Source of the DNA: Saturnia japonica
Lineage: Eukaryota; Arthropoda; Insecta; Lepidoptera; Saturniidae
DNA length: 64,000 nucleotides
Direction: 5' to 3'
NCBI GenBank assembly: GCA_033032175.1
Contig: CM065325.1
Span: forward strand, 15,962,930-16,026,929
Shown: positions 44,601 to 56,571 of the stretch, piece after piece
How positions within the stretch are numbered: position 1 is the first letter of the stretch
Layout of the letters: every line of letters starts with the position of its first letter
The notes under the pieces: model-generated
Seen by the model: only the letters and a program-made list of their open reading frames with translations
Told to the model about the DNA's origin: nothing
Database searches by the model: none
Translations under genes and position numbers: made by a program

Positions 44601-45822
44601 TCCAAAATACATATCAAACACCATTATCCTACCTTAAGCTGTAACAGTTCCCATTACCCAATTAACGTCAAATATGAATCCACACAGTTGCAATGATTTA
44701 TGTAGATTCGCCTTTCAATTTGTATATGACTGATGATCAATCTCTAAAACTGCTTAATGACTTGCTAATGATTAATCTCTAATAGTGGAATCTCTCGCGT
44801 ACACCATCGTCACTGAAAAGAGAGTCAAGCTGAATAGAAAGCTGAGCGAGCGAAACAACGAATAATGTATTAATGCTAATGAATGTTTAATGATGAAACA
44901 CTTAAGTAGGTACTCTCTCATCTCTCTGTGACTTTGTAACAAGCCTACTTCGATATGTTTTATTTATTTGACTTCTGCTTTTATATTATCTTTGTTATTA
45001 AACATAAAAAGATGATCGCTTATACAGAGATTTATTTTTATACACGAATATAATCAGATTTTTTTGAATAGATAACCAAATACCATAAATATCTTTTAAT
45101 CGCAAAGGATTGGATACAAACAATTTTCATAAGGAATCAGGCAAAGTGAATTAGTTTTCCGCAATGCCAAAACTACGACTTAAAATAACCACATTCGTAG
45201 CGTACGTGCGTTATTAACACATAAAACGTCACGTGCGTTAAGGGTTCAAGCTAGAAGATATTTAAACTTACAAATTGACATAAACTTGTCCTAGCATAAT
45301 CTACAAAATCCATGAAAATTAAATCTCAATCTCTGTTTAAAATAAGCGAACGACCTATTAGTCAGAACAAATGGTAATTAGATCCAGTTTTATATGCCCC
45401 AAACTTGTTATCAGGCAAAAATTATTGCAACGCGAAAGAAAATTGCCGCGGCTAAGTTCCCGAAAAGTACCAATTAAGATATCCGGGATTACAAATCGAT
45501 GGGTGCTTTACGTGAATACCGTCATCTGTTTTAACAAGGTTCTTCATCTTTCACCAGGTTCGGGCCTTTACGAAGATGGGCACAAAAAATTGACCAGAAT
45601 TTCTTTTAATCTCACGAAGAGGTTTTATTTATCCTTCGTAATCTCTCCGTCAATCAGTACAAATTTCATCAACATGTATTATCTTTTATTACTTCTTCTT
45701 ATATATTTATGTAAGCAAGTTCTCTTGATTGGAGATTATTACTGCCATTATTAAATGCGTCCACTCGCTAATGCCAACATGAAATGCAACTTAAGACATC
45801 TCATTTTATTATACTTGTATTA
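44601..45822. other. No supported feature
   Basis: It contains a 127-codon open frame (45371-45754) without recognisable domain. A pyrimidine-CAG lies within it near 45557, but no donor or family match supports an exon. Confidence 0.45.
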
Positions 45823-46497
45823 TCTATATTAATATTATAAAGTTTGTTTGTTTGGTTGAACGCGCTAATCTCAGGAATTACTTGGTGGAATGAAAAAAAT
45901 ATTTTAGTTTTGGATAGCTTATTTATCGAGGAAGGCTAAAGTTTGTTATAAGGACTAATAGGAGCGGAGCATCTATGGAAAATGTTGCAAAAACGGGGAA
46001 AATTTATTCCTTTTGAAATATTCCATTGCATGCGCTACGTAAATAGTTGAAGACATGCAACAATGATATGTGATGCAATTATTTATCTTAAAAATTCTAA
46101 AAAAAAGTCCGCAATAGCATATGTCTGTCTTTTAAAGATGACGCAATATAACCTTTTTTATGGTAATAAAATTTGTTCTAAAATAATGGATTATTTGCGA
46201 AGATGTTTTTATATCGAATTAATTATCATCACAAGTATTTTATTCTGGACAAAATTGCCTTTTACATCATTTGATTTCAATGAATATCTTAGGAGATATC
46301 GCAGTTTTAAAATAACTCCGCAGGAAAATAATGATCAAGTACCGCGCGTGCATTTTAGCAGAATGAATGTGGCAGGCGGGCGGCTCCTATAAATTGTATT
46401 GTTGGTGCCTACGACAATTGTTATTTGTCTCTGCCTACGTCCCACTCTCTCTAACCCTCTCTCATGTGAAGCAGCCGCAGTTGTGCGGGTCAGCTAG
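45823..46497 (+). mobile_element. Non-autonomous Helitron, family C, complete
   Basis: It starts A|TCTATATTAATATTATAAAG and ends GTCAGCTAG|T. The hairpin CCGCA-GTTG-TGCGG lies 5 bases before the terminal CTAG. It is a relative of 2794-3359 and 7263-7828. The open frame at 46063-46392 lies inside and is incidental. Confidence 0.78.
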
Positions 46498-46699
46498 TCA
46501 TTCATAAAATATTTTGAAAAAATGTAAGTTCACGAAAATAAAGGCAGAAAATTAAATTTCATAATATCAAGTTTTTTTTATGCTTAATGAAAGTTTTATA
46601 CTTATTATAACATTGGAAAGTCAGAGAGAACTATCATTAAAATTTATTCCCATGTAGATCAGCCTTAACTTAATATTCATAGGCATCGCACTTGATGCA

Positions 46700-47300
46700 A
46701 AATTACAATTATAAATTAAAACTCTTAAAACCTTGGTGAGAAATTTAACTTCTGCTGTCTTCGCAGTGCGTAAGAATATATTGCTACTCTTAGGATAATT
46801 TATTTGAATAGTTTACAGTATTTTGCTGTGGGGTTCAGCAGCTGAGGTAGATACCATAAATGTATTACAAAACCGGGTAGTTCGAGCAATTTATGATATG
46901 GGACCACGCGAATCACTGAGAAACATGTTTCAAGAATTTAGTATCGTAACCTTACCCTCCAATACATCTTGGAAAATTTAATGCATGCTCGGAAAAATGT
47001 AGATAATTTTGAACTTGTAAATAACATGGGTAATTTTAATATTAGAAATAAATACAAAATAGTCGTTGCGTCTTTTAGATTTACTAGGATAATATATTCA
47101 AGATAAATCTCAAGCAAGTTATTTTATCGAATGATTATTTTTAGGGTGTATTATTACGTGAAAAAAAAAACAATTAAAAATATGTTGATAAGCTCAACCG
47201 GTTCTTCTCGTTGGTTGAGATGTTTTACGAACCGGCAGTAGTGTATTGATATTTTTAAGTACCTTCTCACGGCCTAAATTGAAGAAATTATTGTTGATTT
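46700..47300 (+). pseudogene. Jockey-type LINE ORF2 C-terminal fragment and 3' UTR
   Basis: 46806-46977 gives VYSILLWGSAAEVDTINVLQ, then VVRAIYDMGPRESLRNMFQE and a stop soon after. This is the conserved region downstream of the polymerase core in Jockey elements (Y-G-I-L-x-W-G, then A-I-Y-x-[LM]-G-P-R-E-S). A 3' UTR with 'AACCGGTTCTTCTCGTTGG' and 'GAACCGGCAGTAGTG' lies at 47190-47250, ending in TTGATTTTG-like repeats. The catalytic core is missing and stops are frequent. Confidence 0.82.
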
Positions 47301-48409
47301 TGAATCTTGATAAATACAAGATAATGTGTTGACATATGTGCCCAAATGTAAAATACCTTGAGAAATAGTTCCTACAGGGAGCAGGTCACGGTGCAAACTT
47401 ATATTTTTCACATTAATTTGAAATGGCATATCTGTTTTATTTATTTTATTCATTGTAAAAACTAAAATTGTATCATGTTTAAGTTAAAAAAATATTTTTT
47501 AATAACCGGTTCATAATTATTATATAAGTACTGAATATCATTGAACTAATTGTAATCGTTGACAGCGCGAAACTTAAACCAAACTTATTAAAAAAAAAAC
47601 CGTAACGGGACGGGTGGGTAGATGTGAAATATCGATTTTTTTTTTTTTTGTATAAGTTATATACATATAACAACAGATTACGAGAGGAATCAGATATGGC
47701 ATAATGAAAAGATAAAGCATTACAAATTTGTTCCGCATCATTACAATCGCGACAACTCAATTATTTTCATAATTGTATATTCATAATTCATAGTACATAT
47801 ATTCCATCATATACCGGCCTATATCACCACGCCAATAATCAGGTTAACCCCCGCCTATAGATGTTTCACATAAAAAGAAATATCCTGGTTCAAATACTGA
47901 CGAACCAATTAATGTTTTGGTATCCATTTGACATAGCACTGAAACTCTTCTTAGTAGAATTTCTAGTACTTTTACTGTTGAAAAGTTATATTTTATTTTT
48001 ATCGTAGCCAGGCAAAGTGGCTACATTGTCCCTGATGGTGAGCACGTGTAATCCAATAACGCCTGCGACTACCGTGGGATCTTTTACAATCCATCTTAGA
48101 TCGTCGTTATACTTGAAGGACTCCATGTTGTAGGAAGTAGGGAACACACTATAATGGAGACAGTTCCGCAGCTACATAGTCCGGCAAAGACAAGAAGCAG
48201 CAAACTTCTTTGTTCGTACCGAGATGGAGATTACCATAAAGCTGTGACGTGTGCTGCACACACAGTGTAAACTTAGCAAATAAAAGCAGGAAAAGAGTAT
48301 ACAGGTGTCAAATATCTTTAAACAGATTCATTTTATCTATATCTTCTATACAATTAATAAAATTGAAATGTCAGTTTGTAATGTCAAAATAACAGTGTTT
48401 TACTAAATG
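47301..48409. other. Mostly unassigned; GC-richer patch 48000-48270
   Basis: At about 48000-48270 the composition rises and a block around 'GACAAGAAGCAGCAAACTTC' looks like LINE-derived coding debris, but I cannot fix a frame. The minus-strand frame 47479-47760 has no motif. Confidence 0.4.
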
Positions 48410-48836
48410 TATATGAAAGTATATACGATACCTTTTTAAATTTTTTGTCTGTCTATCTGTTTGTTTCGGGTAAAGGGTTGAGCTGATTTTTACGGAATTC
48501 TCACTGGTAAATAGCTGATGATATAGGGAGTAACTAAGGCTACTTTTATTTTAGAAAAAGAATTAGAGTTCCGCGCAAATAAAAAACAGCTGATCATGGT
48601 GAATCAATTCAGGCGCTTAAATAGATTATGCTGTAAACTATAAGAGATATAGCAAATTAATGTACTACATAATTATAGGCATTAAATTGACCTACAAAAA
48701 AGTCCGGGAGAGTATATCTATCTTCTAAGAAACACCCACAATTAGCAATTTTGTCTTTAAAATAGCTAGTAGCGGGGGAGCAAGTTTCGCGCAGGCATTC
48801 TGTAGTCCACGTGAGCAAAGCCACGGGGCCACCTAG
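48410..48836 (+). mobile_element. Helitron-like element with 3' end CTAG
   Basis: A 'TGTCTGTCTATCTGTTTG' start region and 'AAAAAGTCCGGGAGAGTAT' in the middle lead to CCACCTAG|T at 48833-48836. This resembles families B and D. The 5' border is approximate. Confidence 0.5.
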
Positions 48837-49444
48837 TTGTCTAATACAACTCTGTCAACTAAACCCTCTCGACCGATATTTGAAAACCCTTACTATTAAA
48901 ACCTATGATTAAAACATAAACCCCAATATAACATAAAATGCGAACAGATCTTATCACTCTAGTAAATTGTTAAGGACTATATAGCGTTACCTTGGATAGG
49001 AAGGAATAAAGTACTTTTGAAATGTACGATGATTGGGCTATCGTACAGATACTGAAAAGTGAACCCTAAAACAAGAACGATAAGTTTCAAATGGCGTTGC
49101 CAGTTTCTAGTCTCCGGCATGAGGTAAACAATAGTGATTTTAAGGCATTTAATGGAAGCCGGGTTTATTAAAACTACAGGCGTTTATATGAAATAAGTGG
49201 GGGATTTCAGCGATAAGATAACTAATCTAAAAATAAAGATTACATAATGTTGTAAATCGATAAAAATTAACAACTCGAATTGAGGATAAAAAAATACGTG
49301 AACCAGTATTTAATGATTTTCATCTAGCTATTAATGATGTTCCTATAAAATGTTGATCAGCATTTACCCTTTTTTAAATACTTTATATTTTTGGCTACAG
49401 TATCATCGCAAGTTTTAACTAGAGATGCGACTCTATATTTGATA

Positions 49445-49645
49445 GAATGACTCTCAAGTGCAGCTACAGGTCAATCAATCTTCAACTCGAGGGTGGTAGC
49501 TAAGCTAACCAGGTGGACATTAGAAAACTCTCTACCACCATGCTATGTTTTTATCACGTTAATTTCCTTCACTGAAAGGTCAGGCTCATTGCAAGGATTC
49601 GAACTCACGTCGATCAACTCTGTTTCAATACACGTTACCACTGCT
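49445..49645 (-). mobile_element. tRNA-derived SINE (family S2)
   Basis: It carries 'TCAACTCGAGGGTGGTAGCT' and the complement of the B-box-like GTTCGAATCCTTGC. Third minus-strand copy. Confidence 0.7.
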
Positions 49646-50420
49646 TAAAAACTATAAACCAGTAAACAAATTTGATATAATAAAAAAAAAAAACAAGATA
49701 TCAATCAATGCGTACCTGTTAAAGTCGAATGCTAAAGAATGAATATCCATTCATTTTCATACATTTCATGTGGGTTTGCTTATCAAATGGAGGATATTTT
49801 GAAAGGCCTATTCTGGTCAGCGGGTTAGATGATAATTTTTGATTGTGTTCCTTACTTTATGTATTTAACAATTATATAATTTCAATTATAATTTTAAATA
49901 CAATTACTATCTTTCTACTTCTGAGATAATATGCCAATCGATTTTATTTTACAAATCTCATCAAAAAAAATACCTAAACTCTGAAACTGATCCTTAGGTT
50001 AAACCGCCAAGGTAAGCCTTGACAAACGTTCACAAATTCAAACGTGTGGATAGAGCATTTGGCTGAGCTTGCGAAAGATTGCCCTGGCTTGCCACCGATC
50101 CGAGCGAAGTCGGTACCTACACTCATCAAAAATGTCTAAGCAACATGTACTAATTTCAATTTTAGGATGGTTCTTCACATTATAACGTTGTATTATTCTT
50201 TTTAATAATATCTTTAGGGTTTTATGATGTAAAAATAACAGCTGTTGTCTTTATAAGTTCTTTTAATAACAGAAATGAACAATATTAGAATATACTGTAG
50301 AAACTAAGATACATAAGAAACTAAACTTTTTTCTTACAAAATGAAATTTCTAAAGAAAATGTATTTATTGTGAAAGAATAGAACAATTTAATACAAAGTA
50401 TGGGCTCCTCTGCTATTCAG

Positions 50421-51687
50421 AACTTATCGGCAACGATTATTCATTGAATTAATGAGACTGTTTATGTCATCTTGCGGTATTCGCTCCCAATGGAATTGTA
50501 GCAAATCCTTCAGATGTTGGGTTGTTGTCGCTCCGTCCAAGTCCTTCAAAACACGTCTCTGGAGCATGTCCCATGCGTGCTCGATGGGGTTGAGATCTGG
50601 CGATTGTGCAGGCCAGGGCAATACCCGGATGTTCTCCGTTGCAAAGTATTCACTGGTTCGCCGAGCTGTATGTAAACGCGCATTGTCATGCATTAACCTA
50701 AATTCGGAGCCAAAGGTTTGTGCAAATGGGTAGACATAAGGTCTGAGAATATCCTCAATGTAATTTTCAGCATTCATGTTTCCATTTACAAAAACGAGCT
50801 CAGTTCGCCTGTTCTTCATAATACCCGCCTATAACATAACTATTGAGCCGCTGTATGGATGAACTTCCTGAACGCACCTGAGCCTTTCAGTATTTCCGGG
50901 ACGACGATACACTCGCACCCTTCTTGTATCAGGCTTAAACCCGAATCGCGACTCATCGGAAAACATAATTTTATCCCATTGTTCCTGGGTCCATGTTATG
51001 GGTTCTCTACACCATTCATATCGACGAGCGCGATTCCCATGACGTATCGATGGGCACCTGATTGGGCGTTGAGCTCGTAGGCCGTACTCATGCAGTCGAT
51101 TTCGCACAGATTGAAGACTTACATCAACCCCACTTGAAATTTGTAGCCTCAAACTTATCTCTCGAGCGGTTAACATCGGCTGGCGTCTTGCAGTCAGTTG
51201 TATGTACCGGTCTTGCCGAGTGGTTGTACTCATCGGAAAACATAATTTTATCCCATTGTTCCTGGGTCCATGTTATGCGTTCTCTACACCATTCATATTG
51301 ACGAGCGCGATTCCCGTGACGTATCGGTGGGCACCTGATTGGGCGTCGAGCTCGTAGGCCGTACTCATGCAGTCGATTTCGCACAGATTGAGGACTTACA
51401 TCAACACCACTTGAAATTTGTAGCCTCAAACTTATCTCTCGAGCGGTTAACATCGGCTGGCGTCTTGCAGTCAGTTGTATGTACCGGTCTTGCCGAGTGG
51501 TTGTACTCCTTTTACGGCCTGGATGCTGTTCAGCGGGTTCTCCTGTATTATTGTAGCGCTACCAAAGACGACAAATAACACTTCTATGAATGCCAAAATG
51601 TCGAGATACCTGAGATTGATTACTTCCCCCTTGCAACATCCCTACAGCTCTATGCATTTCATCTGCCATCAAATGACGTCGCTTCAT
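50421..51687 (-). pseudogene. Tc1-type transposase pseudogene (DD34E)
   Basis: From an ATG at 51687 leftwards: an HTH domain with SQVSRHFGIHRSVICRLW, a TAG stop, then RYNNTGEPAEQHPGRKRSTT and the second HTH (MLTAREISLRLQISSGVDV). Next come ITWTQEQWDKIMFSDESRFG (first Asp), MHDNARLHTARRTSEYF (second Asp) and WPAQSPDLNPIEHAWDMLQR (Glu, 34 residues after the second Asp). Three defects break the frame: TAG after RLW, a 277-bp duplication (not a multiple of three) covering the second HTH up to the first Asp, and TAG in VML*AGIMKN, probably from TGG. All catalytic residues remain. Confidence 0.92.
50951..51504. repeat. Internal 277-bp tandem duplication in the Tc1 element
   Basis: 50951-51227 and 51228-51504 are near copies (offset 277, about eight substitutions seen by eye). 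The unit covers the second HTH through the first catalytic Asp. Accumulated substitutions show it is not very recent. Confidence 0.9.
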
Positions 51688-52511
51688 GACATAAAGAATA
51701 TCTAACAATTCAATTTTGTCGCTAACTTTATTTAAATGGTTGGTAAAATTATAAAATCAAGACTAAACGTAGCAATTAAAACGCACTTAAATTCAAACAA
51801 ATTCGCAGTCATTTGAATTTTATGAAAAAACAAAACATAATCAAATTTTTTTTTTACTACCAGCCAGTATGTCATCAATAACAAAAAAGTTTACTTACCA
51901 ACGCACTTTGTTTGAGTAAATATTTAGAAATTAATTAATATAAATGGAAAAATGTGTAATCTCACGCATGTTGCTTAGACTTTTTTGATGTGTGTATTTG
52001 ATGCACAAATCAAAGGAGCTTGCGGCAAGCGTTACGTCTATGGTTAGTACCGCATCAACGAAATAAATAATCTATAAATAATTGAAAAAACCTGGTACGG
52101 TTTCTGTGAATTTATAACTATATTCGTTCCATATTCTATTAATTTTCCTCGTTTAATGATGCTTATTTTTACAAAAAAAAAAAAATTAAACCAAATGTTA
52201 CAACCGACACTTATCGCAAACCAGTCAGAGATAGTTTAAATTTCACCTTAATACTAATATTTAAAGACTTCGACTAAAACGATATAACTCCTGTATAATA
52301 TAGGTTCATTACTTTATGTCACAGGATTTAAAATGGCCTAAACTGGATTAGGTTTAGTTTTAAATGGTCAAATCATATTACATTAACAAAATTATCAGCT
52401 TGCACGTTGCATCAATGTCCACATTTGTATTGATGATTCAAAATCATGTGCAAAACCTTAAGACATCACTACTACAACCTTTTGTTACTACCTTAAAATA
52501 AAAATACGTAC

Positions 52512-52605
52512 TTGGCTTGTCCAAATCGCTAATAAATTCCTCTGTCTCCACATAGGCCTGGATTCCCGCAGCCAGCACCAACAACAACCATAGCACTCTA
52601 CCCAT
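52512..52605 (-). CDS. Candidate first coding exon of a secreted or membrane protein
   Basis: An ATG at 52605 has a strong start context (A at -3, G at +4) and opens a frame encoding MGRVLWLLLVLAAGIQA, a good signal peptide with an A-x-A-like cleavage site (I-Q-A). YVETEEFISDLDKP follows, and the frame then meets the splice donor CCAA|GTACGT at 52511-52510. An upstream in-frame ATG at 52647 would add 14 residues but spoils the signal-peptide start. The exon has about 31 codons and ends in phase 1. The rest of the gene would lie to the left, but I found no second exon. The short peptide does not let me name a family. Confidence 0.5.
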
Positions 52606-52649
52606 ATTCAAAATACACACTAATATGTTTATGTTGAAGCCCGTCATTA

Positions 52650-53000
52650 CTCGATTTCACAGTTACATATTTTTTTAATCATTCACTTAACTGTCAACGG
52701 AAACTTTTGCCGGCCATAATTAAAATTATTATCGAAAAAAGAAGAAAGAGGTTTTTAATATGTATAACACAAATAATTTAGTATTACTGTTTATTTTATA
52801 GTTATTAATAATATAACTATTTTTAATTTAGATTTCAGAGATAGGGTCGTCTCAAAAAATCACGTGCTACAAAGTAAACAAACCATGGAATTTGTCAGAC
52901 GGATTGTAATACGTCGACGACGTGCGTACGTCGCTACGTCGCGAGCTACACTGAATCTGATCGAAAACCGATAGGCATGCGGGAACAATAGTTGAAAAAC
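52650..53000 (-). promoter_or_regulatory. Possible upstream region of the 52.5-kb exon
   Basis: A short CpG-rich patch lies at about 52900-52960 (ACGTCGACGACGTGCG, CTACGTCGCGAGC) in AT-rich surroundings, some 300 bases upstream of the candidate start codon. No TATA box or clear initiator was found. Confidence 0.25.
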
Positions 53001-54584
53001 GAATATAATATATAAAAATTTTCAAATTGGAACTCCTTCTAGTTAGTCACGAGGTCACGACCAATAGCTGTAGAATTTTAAAATAGGGCGAACCCAACTG
53101 AGAGAAGAAACACTACGCTCTAGGGCTGGCACACACAAAGAATTTTTTTTTTTATATCTTCAAATTTTATCGTACTTTATTCTAAACAATGTAAAAATAT
53201 ACTAGAATATTATTACAAGAATTAGTTTTAATAAATATTACGTTAATTTAGATATTTCACTTGATATATGAAATTAACAAATAATTTAAAATCATTTTTC
53301 AAAGTTCGGTTTTGAATAATTCCAGAACTTTGCATCATTTATAGCCGTACTTAATAAGGTACATAATTATTATATCTCCGCTTGAACTTTTACTTGGCCT
53401 TGAAATACATCAGTGAATACAAAGAATTTTCAAATATAATCTATATTAATAATTATGTAGTTCTGTCTGAACCAGTTTTTTTAAATTTATTTTGTGATAG
53501 ACGACTGTTATAAATACGATCTCACGAATATGTCTTTAAATATATTTTTATCTGTCTGTCTCGATGTCTCGAAAACAGCTTGATCGATATATATAAATTT
53601 TTGTACATTTGAAGTTTATATCAATCCTGAATGAAAATGTAGACACGGAAAGCATACTAATTCATTCCACGATTCATAAGCTAGAATAAATATAAATAAT
53701 ACTTTTAAAAATGATAAAATATGAGTAAAAATAAATTTAAAGATATAGAAGGTTATCAATAAGCAAGGTATTAAAATTTATGACTTGCAAAAAAATTAAT
53801 AATATGATCACTAAATACAAACAAAATAATTCGTATAAGTAACATACATAGATTGGTAGATTACATAACAAACTGGATCGTAATTTCATAACCATTACCT
53901 ACACACAGGTACACACCACGTGATAGTAACCTGGCTTATTTTATTTCAGAAATAACAATATAATAATTTAGATAAAAACTTACACTGTAAAATGTTGAAG
54001 CAGACATAACAGGCTGTCGATAAAATCTCTAACAGCTTTCATCACTGTTCTCTCTATTATAATGCTAAAACCGTTATATTTAAGTGGCAATATATAAAAA
54101 TTCTTATTCTTTTAGTACATTTTCCTTGACATATAACATGATTATACTTTTGAAGGAAAAAAGCTGATGATGATAAAAGCTGCGAAAATCGTATGCGTAA
54201 ATTCAAAATTTGAATATAGTAACACCATTAGAAGACAGTTTTTTTACAGCTGTGGATTAAAATGGATTGAAAATGATTATCATATTTAAGTATTTTTATT
54301 TATTCTCAATTATTTATGATAACTAAATAAATATCATAATGTAGGTATATATGGATGGATGAAAGATTACACATGACAGAGATGAGAATGTTTAAGATGG
54401 ATGGGTGCTGTAAATAGACTGGATAAGATTAAAAATAAGTAGGTATATCATAGAACATAACGGCAGTGACAGAGAATTTGAAAAGTTATAGGTTAGCGTG
54501 GTATGAACATGTCGTGAGAAGAGATGAATTTCATGTAATTAGATGAATATTAAGATGAAGGTAGATGGATATACGAGTCAAAAT
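53001..54584. other. Mostly unassigned; Helitron-like 5' start at 53440
   Basis: A|TCTATATTAATAATTATGTA at 53440 matches Helitron family B starts, and 'GTCTGTCTCGATGTCTCG' follows. No end was found. The rest is AT-rich with no supported feature. Confidence 0.4.
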
Positions 54585-54945
54585 CAAAATTAAAAAATTC
54601 CATTGTCAATTTAGGGCCTAAGAAGACACTTATAAAATTTACAACATTATCACTACTTCGGATAATATCTGCCATCTAGAAGAGCAGGTAAGAGACTCGA
54701 TTGAGTTTATCTTTCTTTTTCCAACGGTACAAATATTATTTGCAGTTAATAATCATATTAATAATTGATTGGATGGACAGAGAGGGAGTCACTTTGAGAC
54801 AATGATCCACCCTATAATAAATAACCTTTTGACAGTAAAACCTGGTTGACTAAGTATTTGAACTTATTGTCCGGTAAATCAGCAATGAGCTTTGGGATCT
54901 TTTTATAGAATCTAACACTATTACTTAAAAACTTTTATAGTGTTA
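54585..54945 (-). pseudogene. Jockey-type LINE ORF2 C-terminal fragment and 3' UTR
   Basis: Reading leftwards from about 54935: VRFYKKIPKLIADLPDNKF, then LVNQVLLSKGYL and a stop, followed by a 3' UTR and a TTTTAATTTTGATTTTGA tail. It is the same family as 22085-22460, whose peptide reads VRFYNKLPKHITDLPDNKF. Only the last 40 or so residues remain. Confidence 0.82.
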
Positions 54946-55056
54946 CTAAGTCCAAAACACGGTACGACTAATTTATGTCTATTTCTGCTATTAGAACCGT
55001 GCCGATCTTTGACAATAATCTCTTTCAAAAAATCTCCGTTTTTCTTTCTACAGTCT

Positions 55057-55760
55057 CTTCAGAATGTCTCACTCGCAAAGCTTAAGAGCCTCAGAACCCA
55101 AGGGATGGATAATGGATATTCGTTGTGATCTCAATCGCAGGAATTATGTTGGAAGTGTTATCTCTGCAACATCCAGGAGACTGCGCATCTTGAACGCTTT
55201 TTCACGCCTGATCAACTGTATCTTCTTTATAAGGTTCAGGTTCGGCCATGCATGGAATATTGTTCGCATCTCTGCAATACCTTCTCGATGCTTTGAACAG
55301 GTTGCAGCGACGAGCTGTACGCATTGTGAATTCGGCTGGAAAGAGACATTGCCTCGCTGAGCGTGTTTTATTGTCCGTATCGTGGTGAATGTTCTGATGA
55401 ATTGTTTAACCTTATCCCATCATATTCTCCTTTCCATTTTAGAATCACTCGGTCGTGTCTACGGATTTACCGCTACACGGTAGCACCCATCATGACACGA
55501 ACAAAGAAACTCTCTAATTTTTACCTTTGCCATTCCTTGCAAATGTGTAGTAGCCAGTAGCCTTCTAATCAACGTATTCCCTCCTTCATATGATGCCGGG
55601 TCCTTTAAACGAGGCTTGAAGAGCTATTTCAGCAGGCCGATATGACATCGAAAACTGTCGATAAAATTTGTGTCATCGACGATCACCATTGTTTGTGGAA
55701 TGTACCGTACATACCAGCAGCTACTGTACGGTCAATTGGCCAAGCTAGTATAAAAAAAGA
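55057..55760 (+). pseudogene. LINE reverse transcriptase C-terminal fragment (Jockey/CR1-like)
   Basis: Pieces in different frames give FFTPDQLYLLYKVQVRPCME with YCSHL, QYLLDALNRLQRRAVRIVNS, YRGECSDELFNLIPSYSPFH and TRSCLRIYRYTV. The order (R-P-x-M-E-Y-x-S-H, then L-D-x-L-x-R-L-Q-R-R-A-V-R-I-V, then Y-x-G-E-C-S-x-E-L-F) is the thumb region of a common lepidopteran Jockey/CR1-type LINE. At least three frameshifts and several stops are present. It differs from the Jockey fragments ending at 22.4 and 54.6 kb. Confidence 0.8.
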
Positions 55761-55979
55761 ACATATAAAAAGAGTAAAACCGAGAAAATATGTAAGGGTA
55801 GTGTGAGAAATTACACGTTTATAAAAGTTGTGAACGCTGAGATCTCGGTGGATACTCTACTCAGAGTAGAGAAGGGAAACATGTTGTGCCGACCTTACTT
55901 AAGTGAGATAAAGAAAAAAAAGAATTAAAGAAAACTAAATACATAAATCGTATTGAACACGAGTAACATAAAATCCACC

Positions 55980-56258
55980 GCATAAAGTTTTAACAATTTC
56001 AAACAGAACAGCTCTTCAGACATCTAGAAATACTGCAATATGAGCAGATCGGTAACAGTTCTGGAACATTCTCGTTTGATAACTGTGAAACGGTCTAAAC
56101 TCTCGTGAATTTCGTTTCAATCTACTCGAAAAAGTTTTCCCTAGTTTGACGATTTGTCACTTATCACTGCTAGTGTTTTATTAACTGTTAGTTAAATCAT
56201 TTTTTATTAAAATTCATATTATCGTACAGTGGTGTACTAACTAGAAATGGAGCCTGAG
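55980..56258 (+). promoter_or_regulatory. Candidate promoter, 5' UTR and first exon
   Basis: A non-repetitive stretch leads to CTAGAAATGGAGCCTGAG|GTAAGC. The ATG at 56247 has A at -3 and G at +4, and after four codons (M-E-P-E) comes a near-consensus donor at 56259. A 5' UTR with a tiny coding part is common in insect genes. No core promoter motif is clear. Confidence 0.4.
56247..56258 (+). CDS. Candidate 4-codon start of a spliced gene (M-E-P-E)
   Basis: See the surrounding first-exon call. The exon ends after a complete codon (phase 0). Evidence is limited to start context plus donor; the downstream exon would lie beyond this window or be unrecognised in it. Confidence 0.35.
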
Positions 56259-56571
56259 GTAAGCAAATAATTTGCAACCCTTCGTAAATTACCCAATTTT
56301 AAAATAAAAAGGTGGCTAAATATACATTGAAAATTGTGGATGTCTTGATAGATGTGGGATCGATTCCAAGGTTTTGTCATTATACTAATTTGATGGGCCG
56401 TTCCTGACACAAACTTATCTAGTTGAAATAGTCAACGGGAAAAATACTTGATTATTGAAAATTTGTGAATTTCACGCCACCGTTTGAATAGCACAGGCTC
56501 CCAGGGCACGTGCCATATATGCTCTACTCAAGGTACACCCGTGTTTACTTATATATAGGAACTAGCTGCGC

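Larger units (their letters stand above)
50120..51994 (-). mobile_element. Tc1-type transposon with both inverted repeats
   Basis: The ends are CACTCATCAAAAATGTCTAA on the left and the complement of CACACATCAAAAAAGTCTAA on the right, matching over about 30 bases. TA lies at 50118-50119 and 51995-51996. At 1875 bases it is longer than usual, partly because 277 bases inside are duplicated. Confidence 0.93.

Noticed and set aside
45371..45754. 127-codon open frame, the longest non-transposon plus-strand frame
   Set aside because: No recognisable domain, composition like its AT-rich surroundings, no convincing splice borders.
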